Below, one piece after another: positions 1 through 11,226 of a stretch of DNA of 64,000 nucleotides. The translations under genes were made by a program, and so were the position numbers. The stretch spans positions 1,260,500 to 1,324,499 of the forward strand of contig MU006092.1 of NCBI GenBank assembly GCA_010093705.1. The letters run 5' to 3'. This DNA comes from Patellaria atrata CBS 101060. Lineage: Eukaryota; Ascomycota; Dothideomycetes; Patellariales; Patellariaceae. The notes under the pieces were generated by a model. The model was given only the letters and a program-made list of their open reading frames with translations. It was not told the DNA's origin and made no database searches. Position 1 is the stretch's first letter. Each line of letters starts with the position of its first letter.

Positions 1-1550
1 CCATACTCCATCAACATCGGATAAATTTCCGTATACAATTGTGAATTCCACAGCCGAGTTATTATCTTAGGACTATTTACCCCCAAGAAATAGAAGGAAA
101 AGTCCAATACAAGCCATGAGATTGATGTACCTGCTAAATCGGTCCAATTACCGTCCGTAAAGAGAAACTTTCGAAGGCCTTGCCAGTATTCACACCAAGT
201 CTCTTTGCTCACTTTTCTCCGGATGTCGAGTTCATCCATATGTTGAACTTCACCCGGTTGAATCGTGGAAGGCAGAGGGGACGGTGTCAACTCTTGCCTT
301 TCGCCGAATCGAAGCGAGCTGATTAAAGTGGATGAGCGCTCGGAGGTTCCGTTCGGAGGTCGAGGTTCCGGTAATGCTTCCCTCGGGATATCATTTTTTG
401 GTTGTTGAGTTTCCGTTACGATGACTTCGTTGTCATCTGCAACTTCCCTGGGATTCTCCACGCCGCCTGGGACCAGCTGCTCTCTTTGAGCGATAGGCTG
501 GAGAATCATTGGTTCCTGGCCAGTTGAAGTTGATCTTGAACGGTTGCCAAAGTACGCTTTAATGTCATGCCCTGCCGTGTATGGATCCTTTTCGACATCC
601 AAAGTGTAACGCGGCGACTCTGGGATATACAAGCGCAACACGACGGCGAAAGCTGGTGGTATAGCTCCGAATCCAACTATCCATCTCCAAATTTGATCGG
701 TCGCGTGAAGGCACTGATCCATGCAATCGGAGGGGTTCGCATTTTCCGAGATATGTGACTTGAACGCTGCGACAGTGATGATAGCGACTAAGTTTGCCAT
801 GAGGGCCCCTACCGGTTGCATAAAGAACACGGTAGCTAACATACGCGCGCGATGCTTCCTGGGCGCAAACTCGGCACAGATTACAGCGCTTAGGGGATAA
901 TCACCTCCTTAATGGCTGTTAATTGTGTATGTACCCCACAGAACTTGAACGTACCTATTCCGATACCCATCAGGAGTCTCCATGATATCAACCAAGCAAG
1001 AATATTTACGGAATTCATGGCTCCCTTTGAGCAAAGAGCAAGTCCAACTGTTGCAAGCATGATGATGATAAGTTCGATACCATATAGTTTCTTACGTCCA
1101 TAACGATCTGCTAGGATACCCACTAGGACCTGACCCAGAACGGTTCCCACGAGTGTTGCAAGATTTATAGATATTTCTTCGTGTGCGGGTATGCTACCAT
1201 TCCAATACACTATTTCAAGAATAGGTAGCATAGTGTTTACGGCGAACAACTGTACGACAACGTGAGCAGCATACATGCGTGGAGAAAGGGGATATTACGT
1301 CGTAGGCATCTGTCAAGAAGCCGGCGCCTGCAACGAACACAGTCCAGTATCCAAATCCATCTTTATCGATTCTCGCGTATGCGAGTTCACGTTGCGTCCT
1401 CCAGTCCTAACAAATTGTCAACCAATCTCTTCGATGAACCACTGAGGAAATGTGCTTTACTAGATAATCATATTGCTTGATATGGTCCGGCCATGGTGTT
1501 GGTATTCGCGGTCTCCATCGCGGCCACTGAAATCTGGTAATCCCTGCCAT
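1..1550 (-). CDS. pho84: Pho84-type inorganic phosphate:H+ symporter (MFS), 3' part beyond window
   Basis: High-affinity phosphate uptake at the plasma membrane is the known role of this MFS family. I infer four exons: 1550-1461, 1406-1299, 1249-955 and 907 to beyond base 1. The exon junctions rebuild the family motifs: GAGFLTDAYD joined to LFAVNTMLP across a 49-bp intron, then GIGIGGDYPLSAV across a 47-bp intron (954-908). Further on come LADRYGRKK-type loop residues (ILADRYGRKKLYG), a central hydrophilic loop, and GNWTDLAGTSISWLVLDFSF followed by YFLGVNSPK, as in fungal phosphate permeases. The first exon (start ATG at 1550) is the least certain. The last transmembrane segments and the stop lie left of the window. 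A CACGTG box lies about 0.6 kb upstream. Confidence 0.88.
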
Positions 1551-2618
1551 GCAGATTATTCCTTTCGTCGATTAATCTGGATGGTTTAACATGTCTCCAC
1601 GAGGGGGATTCCATGTCTCATATGATTTCTGACTCTCCAGGTACAAGGCTGACTTTTTCTTATGATCTTCTCCAGGAAGCCTTGTACAGCCTCCGCAGAT
1701 GCAGCCAAGTATTCGTCACTTCCTGTCTCTTGATACTCCTGGGCGAGAGGTACGGTACAGTGCTGTGAAAGCCATGAGCCGACTTCCAGTGGTAAAAATG
1801 AAGTATCTTGAATCCTTTAATTCCACGCTACAATCATAAAATATATTCCTCTCTGTGCAGATCACATCTATCATCGATCGTACTGTACCTCGACATGCGT
1901 CTTCGCTGTCCATACCTTACCTTATAGGTACTTCCATCTTCTAGTTCTACTGAACTGTACTGAACAGAGTCGCAGAGTATATTTTGGATTGTCGTGCTAT
2001 TAAAGTATACCACGGAACAGTTGCCTACGGAAACTTACCCCCAACAATGCATTATTACTTTGCAGTTCTGGAAGTATTGATTTCCCTCAATACCTTGCTC
2101 CACCTGCATGTTCATAATGCATGACCACTACACCGGGAGAGCTCTCATCCAAAGATATCAGCACGTGGCATCTATGCTCGAACAACATGCTACCAAGACT
2201 TCTTGTACTGAATGATGTGAAATATACTTCAGCATATTGACTGATGAGGTTGGCTGAACAAATTACTGATATTTTGTACGGTTTAGGTCTCGTTGAAAGT
2301 GCCAATGTCAGCCACTTTACGCCAAGTGCTATGCATTGTGAGAAGGAGTAGGGCTTCTCTAGTATTCTCGCCCTTGAAGGCAATTCATGGTTGAGGGCAC
2401 GCGTTACTACTGCGGCCAGGGCAGCCTTTGAGGCTCTGGAGGTATTTCTGTCTTGCGACCTCTGGGCTGTGTTGCCAATATCCGTCATACAATAGTCTTA
2501 TCGCTCTTAGCACTCTTGTCTTCTCTTTGTACCATTATGACTATTGCGAGGACATTACCTTTCTGCTTTATCTATCGGAGCTGGGCGACCATACGCCGAG
2601 TCGTCGACTCTCTGCGGC
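1551..2618. other. Divergent intergenic region, phosphate transporter / orphan gene
   Basis: This 1.07-kb stretch separates two genes transcribed away from each other. It holds a CACGTG E-box at 2162-2167. A minus-strand open frame at 2087-2488 has no recognisable domain and I do not call it a gene. Nothing else stands out. Confidence 0.5.
2162..2167. promoter_or_regulatory. CACGTG E-box, candidate Pho4/NUC-1 site
   Basis: The palindrome CACGTG sits in the context GCACGTGGC. Pho4 of yeast and NUC-1 of Neurospora bind CACGTG upstream of phosphate-starvation genes. It lies about 610 bp upstream of the phosphate transporter start and about 450 bp upstream of the orphan gene on the other side. 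One six-base site can occur by chance in 1 kb. Confidence 0.35.
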
Positions 2619-4409
2619 ATGAGCTTAGGTTTCTCTGTCAGTGAGCTTGTCAAGGTGATCAATGGAGCTATTCATCTCTACCACAGAGTGCAGGAAGCAC
2701 CCTCGGAAGTTGAAGGACTGTACCACACGGTAAACTCATGTCGTCAATACCTAATTCAAGCGGAGAATTCGATTGCAAAGGTTGGCGACACCGTCAACTT
2801 CGACCAAAATCCACTCCGCCAAATCTTCTCGAAATTCTCGGTCAAGATAACGGAGTTTGAGAACTTCCTCGATCCTTATAGAGATTTAAGAGACTCTCGG
2901 TTAAGGAAACTAAGATGGACTGCAACGAACAATTACACTCAGAAGACTAAGATGCTTCGAGAAGAGCTCGATGAACTCATGAGGCATTGCAACTATCACA
3001 TGAGTTTATTGCACTTGTAAGTAGATAAAACAGCACATGGCTCTTTCAACTAACCAAGCGATAGGGAAGTCACCTTGAACCGGAATGGGAGCGTAACCGC
3101 GGTAAGCGTCGCTGCTGAGAACAGGGCTACATACATCACTCAATCACCGGATTCAACGCCTATGCTTCCTTCTCAAGCAGGATGCACAGTAGGGTCGTTA
3201 TCACCTACCTGGGATGCCCTTCCTGGTCCTGCTCTCGGGGTTGAATACGGAATAGGGATTGCTCATTCGAGCTCATCTTCTACGCATTCAGCTCGTTCGA
3301 GGTTCCGCAATTCGTTCTCCTTTGACAGCCAAGGTAGAGCCCGGACTTATTCTACGAGTGATGACCAAACTTTGTCGATTGAGCATCCTGAGGATCAACT
3401 TTCTCCTCTGAATGGTGCCCATAGGACTCATCAAAACCGTTATTCGAGTAGTAGCTATTCGACTAGTCCAGGCTCGTCACCTTCGATTTTCTCGCAACCA
3501 GGACAGACACCTCGATCTTCCTACTCATCTATTAACACCAATGGCCTTTATCATACTCGACAGACATCATACACCACATTATCTACTTCCCAAAGCCCAT
3601 CTCAGAACGACACCGAAGACTATACGATTGGGTTATGTGGTGAGCTTCAGACTCTGGAACTGGAGCCAAACACTGCGCGAAAATCCACATTTCAATCTCC
3701 GGTACCAGCATACTCTTCCAAGCAAGTCGATTTCGAGGACTCCGTAAAGGTGTGGTACAAAGCCCAAGGTACATACTATTCTTTCGAAATCACATCCGTT
3801 GAGGTCCAACGCTGGACTACAAACAACGAAGTGAAAACAAATATCCTCTCAACCGGAACTCAACCTATCCATGACTATCTCTGGCACTCGGCATCTCGAT
3901 CGAACAGTCTGCCTTTCTTAGAGCACCGGGAGATCATCGATCGCTTTTGCGCCCGCGACCCTAATATACGCGAAGTTGTCAAGTTTGCGCCTAACCCGGA
4001 GGAGCATGCTCAATATTCATTTTCAAATAAAATCGATGCATGGGCTTTCCTCAATGCTTGCACCAACCAAACCCTTAAGGCCTCCGTAGACGTTGATAAA
4101 GTCAAGTCTGACTGTACGCATGGAAATGCGGAGGAGATGGGCGCCGGCACACTGCAGATTTGGGAGACCGAGAGTGAAGAGAGGGAGTTCAAGATGTTTA
4201 GAAATAAAATTACGGGTAAAATGCAGAAGGTGGTCACGATTCAGCTCGAAGAGTTGAGAAATCCGGTCAAAGATAAAAGTGGAAAGAAGACCAAGGTGGA
4301 GTTTCTGAATAAGTCAAAAGGATTAGGAAGGGAGATGGGATATTTGAAGATTTCATTCTCAAGAGCGAAGGACCAAACCACATTTTGGAAGGAAGCGAAT
4401 TGGAGGTGA
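2619..4409 (+). CDS. Orphan protein with fungal STAND-type N-terminal domain look
   Basis: Two exons, 2619-3016 and 3065-4409, give 580 aa. The 48-bp intron has donor GTAAGT and branch point CTAAC. The start is chosen at MSLGFSVSELVKVING because that opening and the following alpha-helical stretch (residues 1-130) resemble N-terminal domains of many fungal STAND/NLR-like proteins; this is a resemblance of style, not a proven match. Residues about 150-330 are rich in Ser/Thr and probably disordered. The C-terminal 230 residues look folded, with alternating beta-like and charged segments, but no known domain is recognised. No NACHT or NB-ARC P-loop is present, so it is not a full NLR. Confidence 0.75.
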
Positions 4410-5894
4410 GATGTAGTATTGATCTCATACTTCTCCACATTCGGTTTGCGAAGTTGGTAAACTCCTCTATTAGAGTTTTGGCTTAGTCGACCTGGGACGG
4501 ACCGCACTTCTATTAAGATATCAGCGGACAAATAGGGACTCATACCTCGCTATTGTGGAGCATATCTTGCTATAGCATACTGTATACGAAACCGCTCTGC
4601 GCAAAAGATCACAACATCCACGGAATCCACGCATTCATGAAGAAACTCCAAAGAGCCTTCTAATTCTATCTTAGGGTTTGATACTGGACTCCATATCAAC
4701 GCAACTTCCCAGCTCTTATACGAATATTGGTGGATTCCGTAAGAATATCGGGAGGAATATCAGGGGCAACGCTTACGATTTTACAATAGAACCACGGGCG
4801 ACGGTGATGATTGCCATCCTGGATTGACGACCAGAGTCATGCGGAATTTATTGATATGAACCGACAGATGGAAGCTGGGAATGCGTTACCTAGATTCAAA
4901 TAGATATCTTCTATTTCTTTTAGCGATGCATCAAGTCATTGGATAGCTACATGGTAGTGGAACTCTCTCACCGACACTGTTCAGCAGCGAAGTATGTTAA
5001 ACAACCTGCCGAAAACTGGTTCATTGAGCAAGGGCATATTCAGCTTTTCAGGAGGCCAAGGAAAATAGATGAAAGAAACAAGGGATCACAGCCAGCCACA
5101 AACAGTTGATGTTCTGCATATTGTTATGTCAGCTATGCCTGCCACATCGTCTAAAACTGCTATACATTCATGGACTCCCCCTTTATTACCAACTTTATCA
5201 TGTTCACTACCAATAAGCTCAGCAGCAAATCTTCAAATTTTCGCTTATATGAGCTGTTTCATGTTCCCCGGGAGGCCTGACCGTAAACTCCACGTGCATA
5301 TAGCGGTTAGGCTTTCTATTTGGCCGTAAGTGGGATGCATGCCTCAATCTAGATTTCCCATCCTCTATGCGCCCTGTATCTTTATTTGCTTTGACCTGCA
5401 TGTTTAATCCGTGATCACCAACCGCAATAGTATCTTGGTGTTCATTTTTACGTCTTTAAGGATGCTGCAACTACCTTGCCCGTTTCCATTCAGCTTTCCA
5501 TGGAGTTTCGATCTGTGAAATTAATAGCTCTCCTACATCATATCTCCCCAGAAGGATTTACACACCTTTCGGACAGGGCATATGTTCACAGACCGCTTTG
5601 CTGTGTCCAACAGTAACGAGAATTTTGATTCCTATTAGAAAAACTATGTTCTAACTGGACTCCATAAGGACGGTGTACTGTAGTTCAGGCCTGCAGGCTA
5701 AGGGAGAGTTATTTTGAGAATAACAACTTAGAACTACATTACACGAAAAGGAATCTAGTTATGGAGGATATTCGTCAGTATATATTCAAGTCGAATTTTA
5801 GTCCGTATATTGCATATCGGGAGTATTCATATACATTCTTTCCTTCTGTACTATCTCTACAGCCGCCTCCTACTAGCGAGAGTGGAGTTCAAAG
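4410..5894. other. Intergenic region, no gene seen
   Basis: 1.5 kb of AT-rich sequence with only short open frames that lack codon bias or recognisable motifs. The last 200 bp carry the likely promoter of the downstream gene; a C/T-rich stretch precedes its ATG at 5895. Confidence 0.5.
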
Positions 5895-7484
5895 ATGTCG
5901 AGTCTCACTACCATTCTTTTGAACAACACTTTAGACATCCCTATTATTCTCTCTAACTCATCGCTCGCGCGGGGTGAATGGCCGATTGCTCAACCTCCAT
6001 GGAGAGTCTCCGCACAAAGTCTGGAACATATCATAGTACAGGGTAATTATTTCAAAAGGTTGTATTTTAGTCCTGATATTAAGTAAATTCAAGACTCGAA
6101 TGAAGGCACCCAAGCTTCAATCATATATACCTTGGTCATTCCAGAGCTAGATGACTTGGTTACGTTTACCATCGACATAGCGGACTCCATCCTTCCATGC
6201 GGTCAGAGACATTTTCGAGCAAGCACAGAGTTTGACGATTTGATTACCGTCAATGTCGAAACGAATGATAACACTAGGGAACGTTCAACCGGTTAGTTCC
6301 TTCCAATTCGTGGTAAAGATCCTTACGCTTATGAATATTCCAGCTCAAGTGGACATCATCCCCACACCTCAACTTGACCTCCTAAAAACCAACCAAGAAG
6401 CCCAACTCGATCTACTCAAAGCCCGTGACGTTGCTCTCTCCAAGCGCTTTGAAATCGGTTTCGATGCCCTCGGCGTTGTCACCGCCCTCGACGCAATCCA
6501 CGAATCCATCACCCTCGCCGCCTTCATCGCAAGAGCGCACCCCTTGTTCCCCCAAACCTCAACCTACGACAACGCCAACAACGCGCAATGGGAGTTCCTC
6601 CGCGGCATCCTCTGGAACGACGACCCGCGCTGCCTCCTCTTCGACGACGACGACGACGACAACCACAACTTCGGCCTCGGCGTCGAGTTCCTCGCGGAAT
6701 TCCAATTCGGGAACCCCGGCACCCTGACGCAGCGAAGCCACTACGGAGACCTGCAATTCCTACACGCCATGGCGAGCGCGGAGGGCGAGAGCCCACACGC
6801 AACGAAAGCAAAGATCATGCACTGGGTAGAGGTGATGTACAAGCTCGCGGCCGGCGCCCAGAGCATCAACCCCAGCGACAAGCTAAGCGCACACTTCCCT
6901 TCCTTCTTCAACGCGACGACCAAACCATCTGGCGACGCCACCCTCGCGACGCTGCTCGTAGGCACGACGCCGAGTTTCACCGCCATCGACGTCCGCAAAC
7001 GCGCGCTGGGCACGTGTCTCCATCTAATCCAGGACTCGTACGCCGTGGGACACACGGCGCGCGTGGTGCTGAACCCGGGGGATATGGTTCCGCGAAATAG
7101 TTCTGAGGGTACGTGCCCCGTCCTCTCTTCTCCAATACCCCCTACCCCAACCAAGCTAACAGACAAGACTACATCCTCTTCCCCCCCTCGCGTCCTGGCC
7201 GCTTCGGTCCCATCCGCTCCTTCCACGCCTACAATAACCAAGACCATGACCGCCACTCGCACTACGACGCGCTCAACGGCGCCGAGATAGTCTACACGGA
7301 CCCGAGCTCGTATAACGCCATCATCGGCGCCAGGGACGCGATCGAGATGTGCGCGACGCTGATTGCGCACTTTATGGGTGGGAGTGCGTGGGAGCAAGGG
7401 GGCGTCAGGTCGTTTTTGGAGATGGGAGTTTTTGCGCTTGCCTCTGGGGCTGAGGTGGCGGATGGGGAGGTGGATCCTTTGTAA
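5895..7484 (+). CDS. Two-part protein ending in a zinc phospholipase C / P1 nuclease-like domain
   Basis: I infer four exons (5895-6042, 6094-6291, 6344-7108, 7168-7484), total 475 aa, all junctions in frame. The N-terminal 115 residues look like a small beta-sandwich of the kind seen in fungal aegerolysin-like proteins (pattern around EGTQASIIYTLVIPE); this is tentative. The C-terminal half has HLIQDSYAVGHTAR (residues 342-355) and FHAYNNQDHDRHSHYD (389-404). Histidine and aspartate pairs in this spacing are typical of zinc phospholipase C-like and S1/P1 nuclease-fold proteins, where they bind zinc. No signal peptide is seen. A run of six Asp is coded by a GAC repeat near 6645. Exons 3 and 4 are far richer in C and G than exons 1 and 2 and the flanks. 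Substrate unknown. Confidence 0.7.
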
Positions 7485-9426
7485 GGAGGCGGGGACGGAG
7501 AGGGTATGGGTGGAGGAAGGAGGGTTGATGTGGTGTTTGAGTGAATGGAGTTCGGTGTCGGGGTGTTGAGCCGCTATAGATGAGATTTATAAAAATTGAG
7601 ATGGTTAAGAATGGAATGTTGTATATTTTTTGGGTGGTATGGTTCTATGAAGTATATCAGAATGGTATCTCCAAATAAGAAGTGAATTGGAAACAATACC
7701 TAAATCCATTATCTTGCACAATTATTACCATAAGTCGAACATCCATGTGTATATATCAAGGGATACATTCAACCACCAAAACCTAAAGGTCCTATCTCGC
7801 TGTAGAACTATACTTCTTAACATCTCTGGTACCCATACATATCAAGCAAAAAGTATATCTCCATATCCTAAAATGATATAGAAAATCAAAAATATAGCTG
7901 AAAACGGTTTCGATCCGTTGTCCTCCGGGTTATGAGCCCGGCGCGCTTCCGCTGCGCCATTCAGCTTTACAGAATTGTTATAGGCTGAATTTTGCCAATA
8001 GTTTATAAACAACGAATTTTGGTTACTTTTATGGAATGAGTCATTACTTAAGTGGAGAGTGAAGATTTTCATTGGGTGAGATGGAGCGAAGTGGGGTGGA
8101 CTGGGATGATGTCACACGAACCCGAGTTTGCGAAGTTCGAATTGCAGTTAAGGAATGGTGTCAATTTCCATTAAAGGTCAATGCAAAATGTGGTGCTGCT
8201 GAATTTAAAGAACTGTTGTCGCTCTCCTATATACTCCTACCTTACCGTACTACTGCTGTATTCCTGCAATTCCCTATGGAGTTAAATAACACTCACAGAG
8301 TGAGTAACTCTATCGAACCCCTCGCAGCCCGGGTACATTTAGCTGTTAAACCATCTCCCCCCCCTCCCTCAGTGATATTGACTCTGATAGTCTTATGAGT
8401 GTAGACCACGATCTAGGCTTGGGTACATAAGAGAGGTCATAAAATCCCAGCTAGATATAACCCCCGCGGTTCACTAAAAGTAGGGTGGTTGATAATTACA
8501 ATCATGAACGTCAGAATCATGCAAAGTAAGATTTGTCCAGGTTAGACTCATGAAAAGGGGATATGGTAAAGGGGTATAGAGCAAGTGAAGAAGTGATTAT
8601 TGTAATGGGTCAAGTTCAGAATCTTAGGCTTCTTGCTTTTGAATACTTCATATGTCGTCCCTTATGACACGGAATATATCCTACGAAGCGTGATCGTATC
8701 TTAGCTGAGATCATTTTCAGGTTACTTTGGAGAGGATTCGTATAGAAAGGGCCTGAGGCGCTGGGCTAGTTGGAAAGTGGATCAACGTGATGGGATAGGA
8801 TAGCACCTACGTGGGTGATAGAGTATATCGATGTATACAACTGATATTGGATGCTGAGATGGTTACTCTGTAATGAAAGAGTTTATCTTTCTTTTTGGAG
8901 ATTAACAGGTTTTGGGTTTCAGACAGCTATGAAAGGGGTAGACACATGGTGAATATGCTTGATATTCTCATCTACGGAGTGCTGAACTTTTTGATACGGA
9001 ATCGGTTGAAAGGAACTGAATGACTGGTATATGGAATTTGTCCTTCTGGTCGTTGACTAGAATTGAGAAGGATATGATTTAGCATGAACACGAATTGAAC
9101 TGGGATATGGTTGTTGACTGTTGTATGCTCGGGGCAGAACCGTGAAGATTGTAAATATGTAAATATCTTGTCAATAGCGCGGAAAATCTAGAGAGTATGA
9201 GGGTATGTATGATGAAAGAGCTTTTACAAGCTTTATAATCAACGCCGTAGGTAGAAACTCCTTCCTTTCGATCTCTCTACCTTTTATCTTCTATATCAAA
9301 CTTTTCCACATGAGATCTTTGCATAATTTAACACATGTTTTGCTTGAATGTGAGCATACGCAACATCAGGGTAGACTGTTCTTTGCAAGGCTCACACCGT
9401 ACTTTGCGGTAGCCAGCATTGGTTTC
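7485..9426. other. Intergenic region with one tRNA
   Basis: Nearly 2 kb between two genes. It holds the initiator tRNA at 7895-7966. The remaining sequence has only short, unsupported frames (for example 8072-8398). The final part is downstream of the FolB gene, which ends at 9427. Confidence 0.5.
7895..7966 (-). tRNA. Initiator tRNA-Met (CAT)
   Basis: On the minus strand a 72-nt cloverleaf folds: 7-bp acceptor stem AGCTGAA/TTCAGCT, D arm GCGC-AGCGGAA-GCGC, anticodon arm CCGGG-CTCATAA-CCCGG with anticodon CAT, and T arm AACGG-ATCGAAA-CCGTT. The A1:U72 pair, the three G:C pairs next to the anticodon loop (GGG/CCC) and the AUCGAAA T loop instead of TTCRA are marks of the eukaryotic initiator, not the elongator. 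No intron. An oligo-T tract just downstream fits a Pol III terminator. Confidence 0.95.
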
Positions 9427-10294
9427 TTAGTTGTCCGTAGTTTCCTGCTCTGGAATAAGCCTGTAAATTTCAATCGCAGGTGCGACCGCGCTAGGGACAG
9501 CAGTCGGTTTCTCCAATCTCAACCTAACGAAAGCTGCAAGACCGAGTTTCTTCATGAAGTCTTCTGATATCCTAAACAGGACCTGGGACGCCAGAGTCTC
9601 CAGCGTCTTAAAGTGCGACCCATCTATGACCTGCGATTTATGTCAGAGTTCTCCAAGAATTCAAGATTGCTACAATACTCACATTGGTGACCACACTTTC
9701 CAACCGCCCATACTCCTCAACTGCTTTCCAGTGAATGCCGTCGATCCAAACATTTGCGACAACGATCTGCTTGCGCTCTCGTTCGTGCGCGAATAATCCG
9801 ATTACACAAGGGAGACGTAAGTTACTGACGCTCATCCCACAGCTCTGATGATTCGCAACCGTATCAAGCGCATACGACACCGTCGCGCTCTCGCCTAGCA
9901 AACTCGCCTTCGGATAGCCCAACTCGATCTCGATCGCTCTGATCGGCACACTCCCACCATCCGCGATACTCAACGCCGTACTCTGGATCGCGGTAAACAG
10001 CTCTCCCGTGCTGAGCCAAGACTCGTACTCCCTCAGTTTCAAGATGAGTTCCTGGCTCAGCTGGCTATAGTTGATGGTGCTCTGATCCAGATTGTCGTTT
10101 TCGGCTGCAGATTCAAATGCGCGGGTTAAGTGGATAGTTAGGGATACTGAAACTGGTTGTGGGACTTTCCTCCCCCAGGCGTCTAGGCCGGCGTTGATGG
10201 AGAGGCTGAGGTTGCGGATCAGGATTTTGTTGCTCGCGAGGGGTTGCTTGCAGTCCCACTCATTCTTACTTAAGGATCTTTGTGGGTCAGACAT
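9427..10294 (-). CDS. Dihydroneopterin aldolase (tandem FolB), folate biosynthesis
   Basis: FolB enzymes split dihydroneopterin into hydroxymethyl-dihydropterin and glycolaldehyde in folate synthesis. Two exons, 10294-9683 and 9630-9427 (52-bp intron, GTGAGT donor), give 271 aa. Two FolB-like repeats are visible. The first, opening ILIRNLSLSINAGLDAWGRK, has lost the usual catalytic Glu. The second has GLFAHERERKQ, keeping the Glu, and VRLRLEKPTAVPSA, keeping the Lys before the Pro. Such degenerate-plus-intact pairs are known in fungi. The start is set at the ATG at 10294; the frame extends nine bases further without another ATG. It is divergent from sti1. Confidence 0.88.
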
Positions 10295-11226
10295 TCTTCT
10301 CAATAGTGTATGTAGATGTATGTATATGTGTATTTGTATGGAGATGTTTGTGTTTTGGCTTCGGATCGGAGTTTGAAGGTTTCTGATAGTTTATTATGTA
10401 TAGGGCTCTGCTTAAGGTACGTATAAAGTGCATACCAGAATGGCGGAAAAGCCGGCAGATAAGCGTAGGAGCCAATCGGGCGTTAAGAAGCCTGCAGTTA
10501 CAACTAACCCTACCCGTCTCAGCTTTCTAGGCGTGGGAAGATCTGGAGGGTTTGGTTGTGGTGTAGATATTATACTTGTCAGCTTAAGCCCTGAGGATGA
10601 CTCAACGTCGGAGTTGCTCCTTTGATCTCCTAGAATAAGAGAGTCTTTGTCCGTTTGAAAATATTCAGCTCTCGAAGTTATCTGGGAGAGCTGTCATCGA
10701 AACCGGTGAGCAACTGAGCAACAATACGAAGGCGGTATATAAACCTGGACTCGGGAATCAGACACGGATTATGGGGATGACAGCACATCATAGCGTGTGT
10801 ACTGTACTGTACCTTGACGTCGAAGATGAAAACCTATTATGATGAGCCAGCAGGATCGACAAGAAGGATGCTTAAGTGTAATCTATTTTGATAGTATTCG
10901 TATTCTTCTGTTGTTGCATGTCTCAGAAGTACAACAGCCCTATGACACTATATATTACTAGATGGTAAAATGGTAAATATCAAATAGGTAGTCGTACAAA
11001 ATTCATGTGGAAGCAGGATGGGAAACACGCCGGACGGAACCTCCACCATCTAAACTAGAACTAGTTATGCCGAAAGCGGTGAGCCAGTCTGGCCAGCAGA
11101 AAAGAAACCTCTAGAAGCGAAAGTTATACCGACATAAACACCTCCCTCAAGGGCAAAAAAAGCTTCCATACTGACCATAAAATTCACTATCATCTCAAAT
11201 CACCAAACTCTAATTCCTCAATCAAT
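10295..11226. other. Divergent promoter region folB / sti1
   Basis: 930 bp between two divergent genes. It contains a heat-shock-element-like triple near 11104 and a C/A-rich leader just before the sti1 ATG. No other gene is seen. Confidence 0.5.
11104..11116 (+). promoter_or_regulatory. sti1: Heat shock element-like motif upstream of sti1
   Basis: The sequence reads GAA-ac-CTC-ta-GAA, which matches the Hsf1 consensus GAAnnTTCnnGAA with one mismatch. It lies about 110 bp before the sti1 start codon. Sti1 genes are known Hsf1 targets, so the position fits; binding is inference. Confidence 0.45.

Noticed and set aside
2087-2488. Minus-strand frame of 133 codons
   Set aside because: Fairly protein-like but no recognisable motif, and it lies in a divergent promoter region.
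6524-7397. Long minus-strand and alternative-frame open frames
   Set aside because: Shadows of the GC-rich exons 3 and 4 of the phospholipase C-like gene; the plus-strand frame has the metal motifs and splice junctions.
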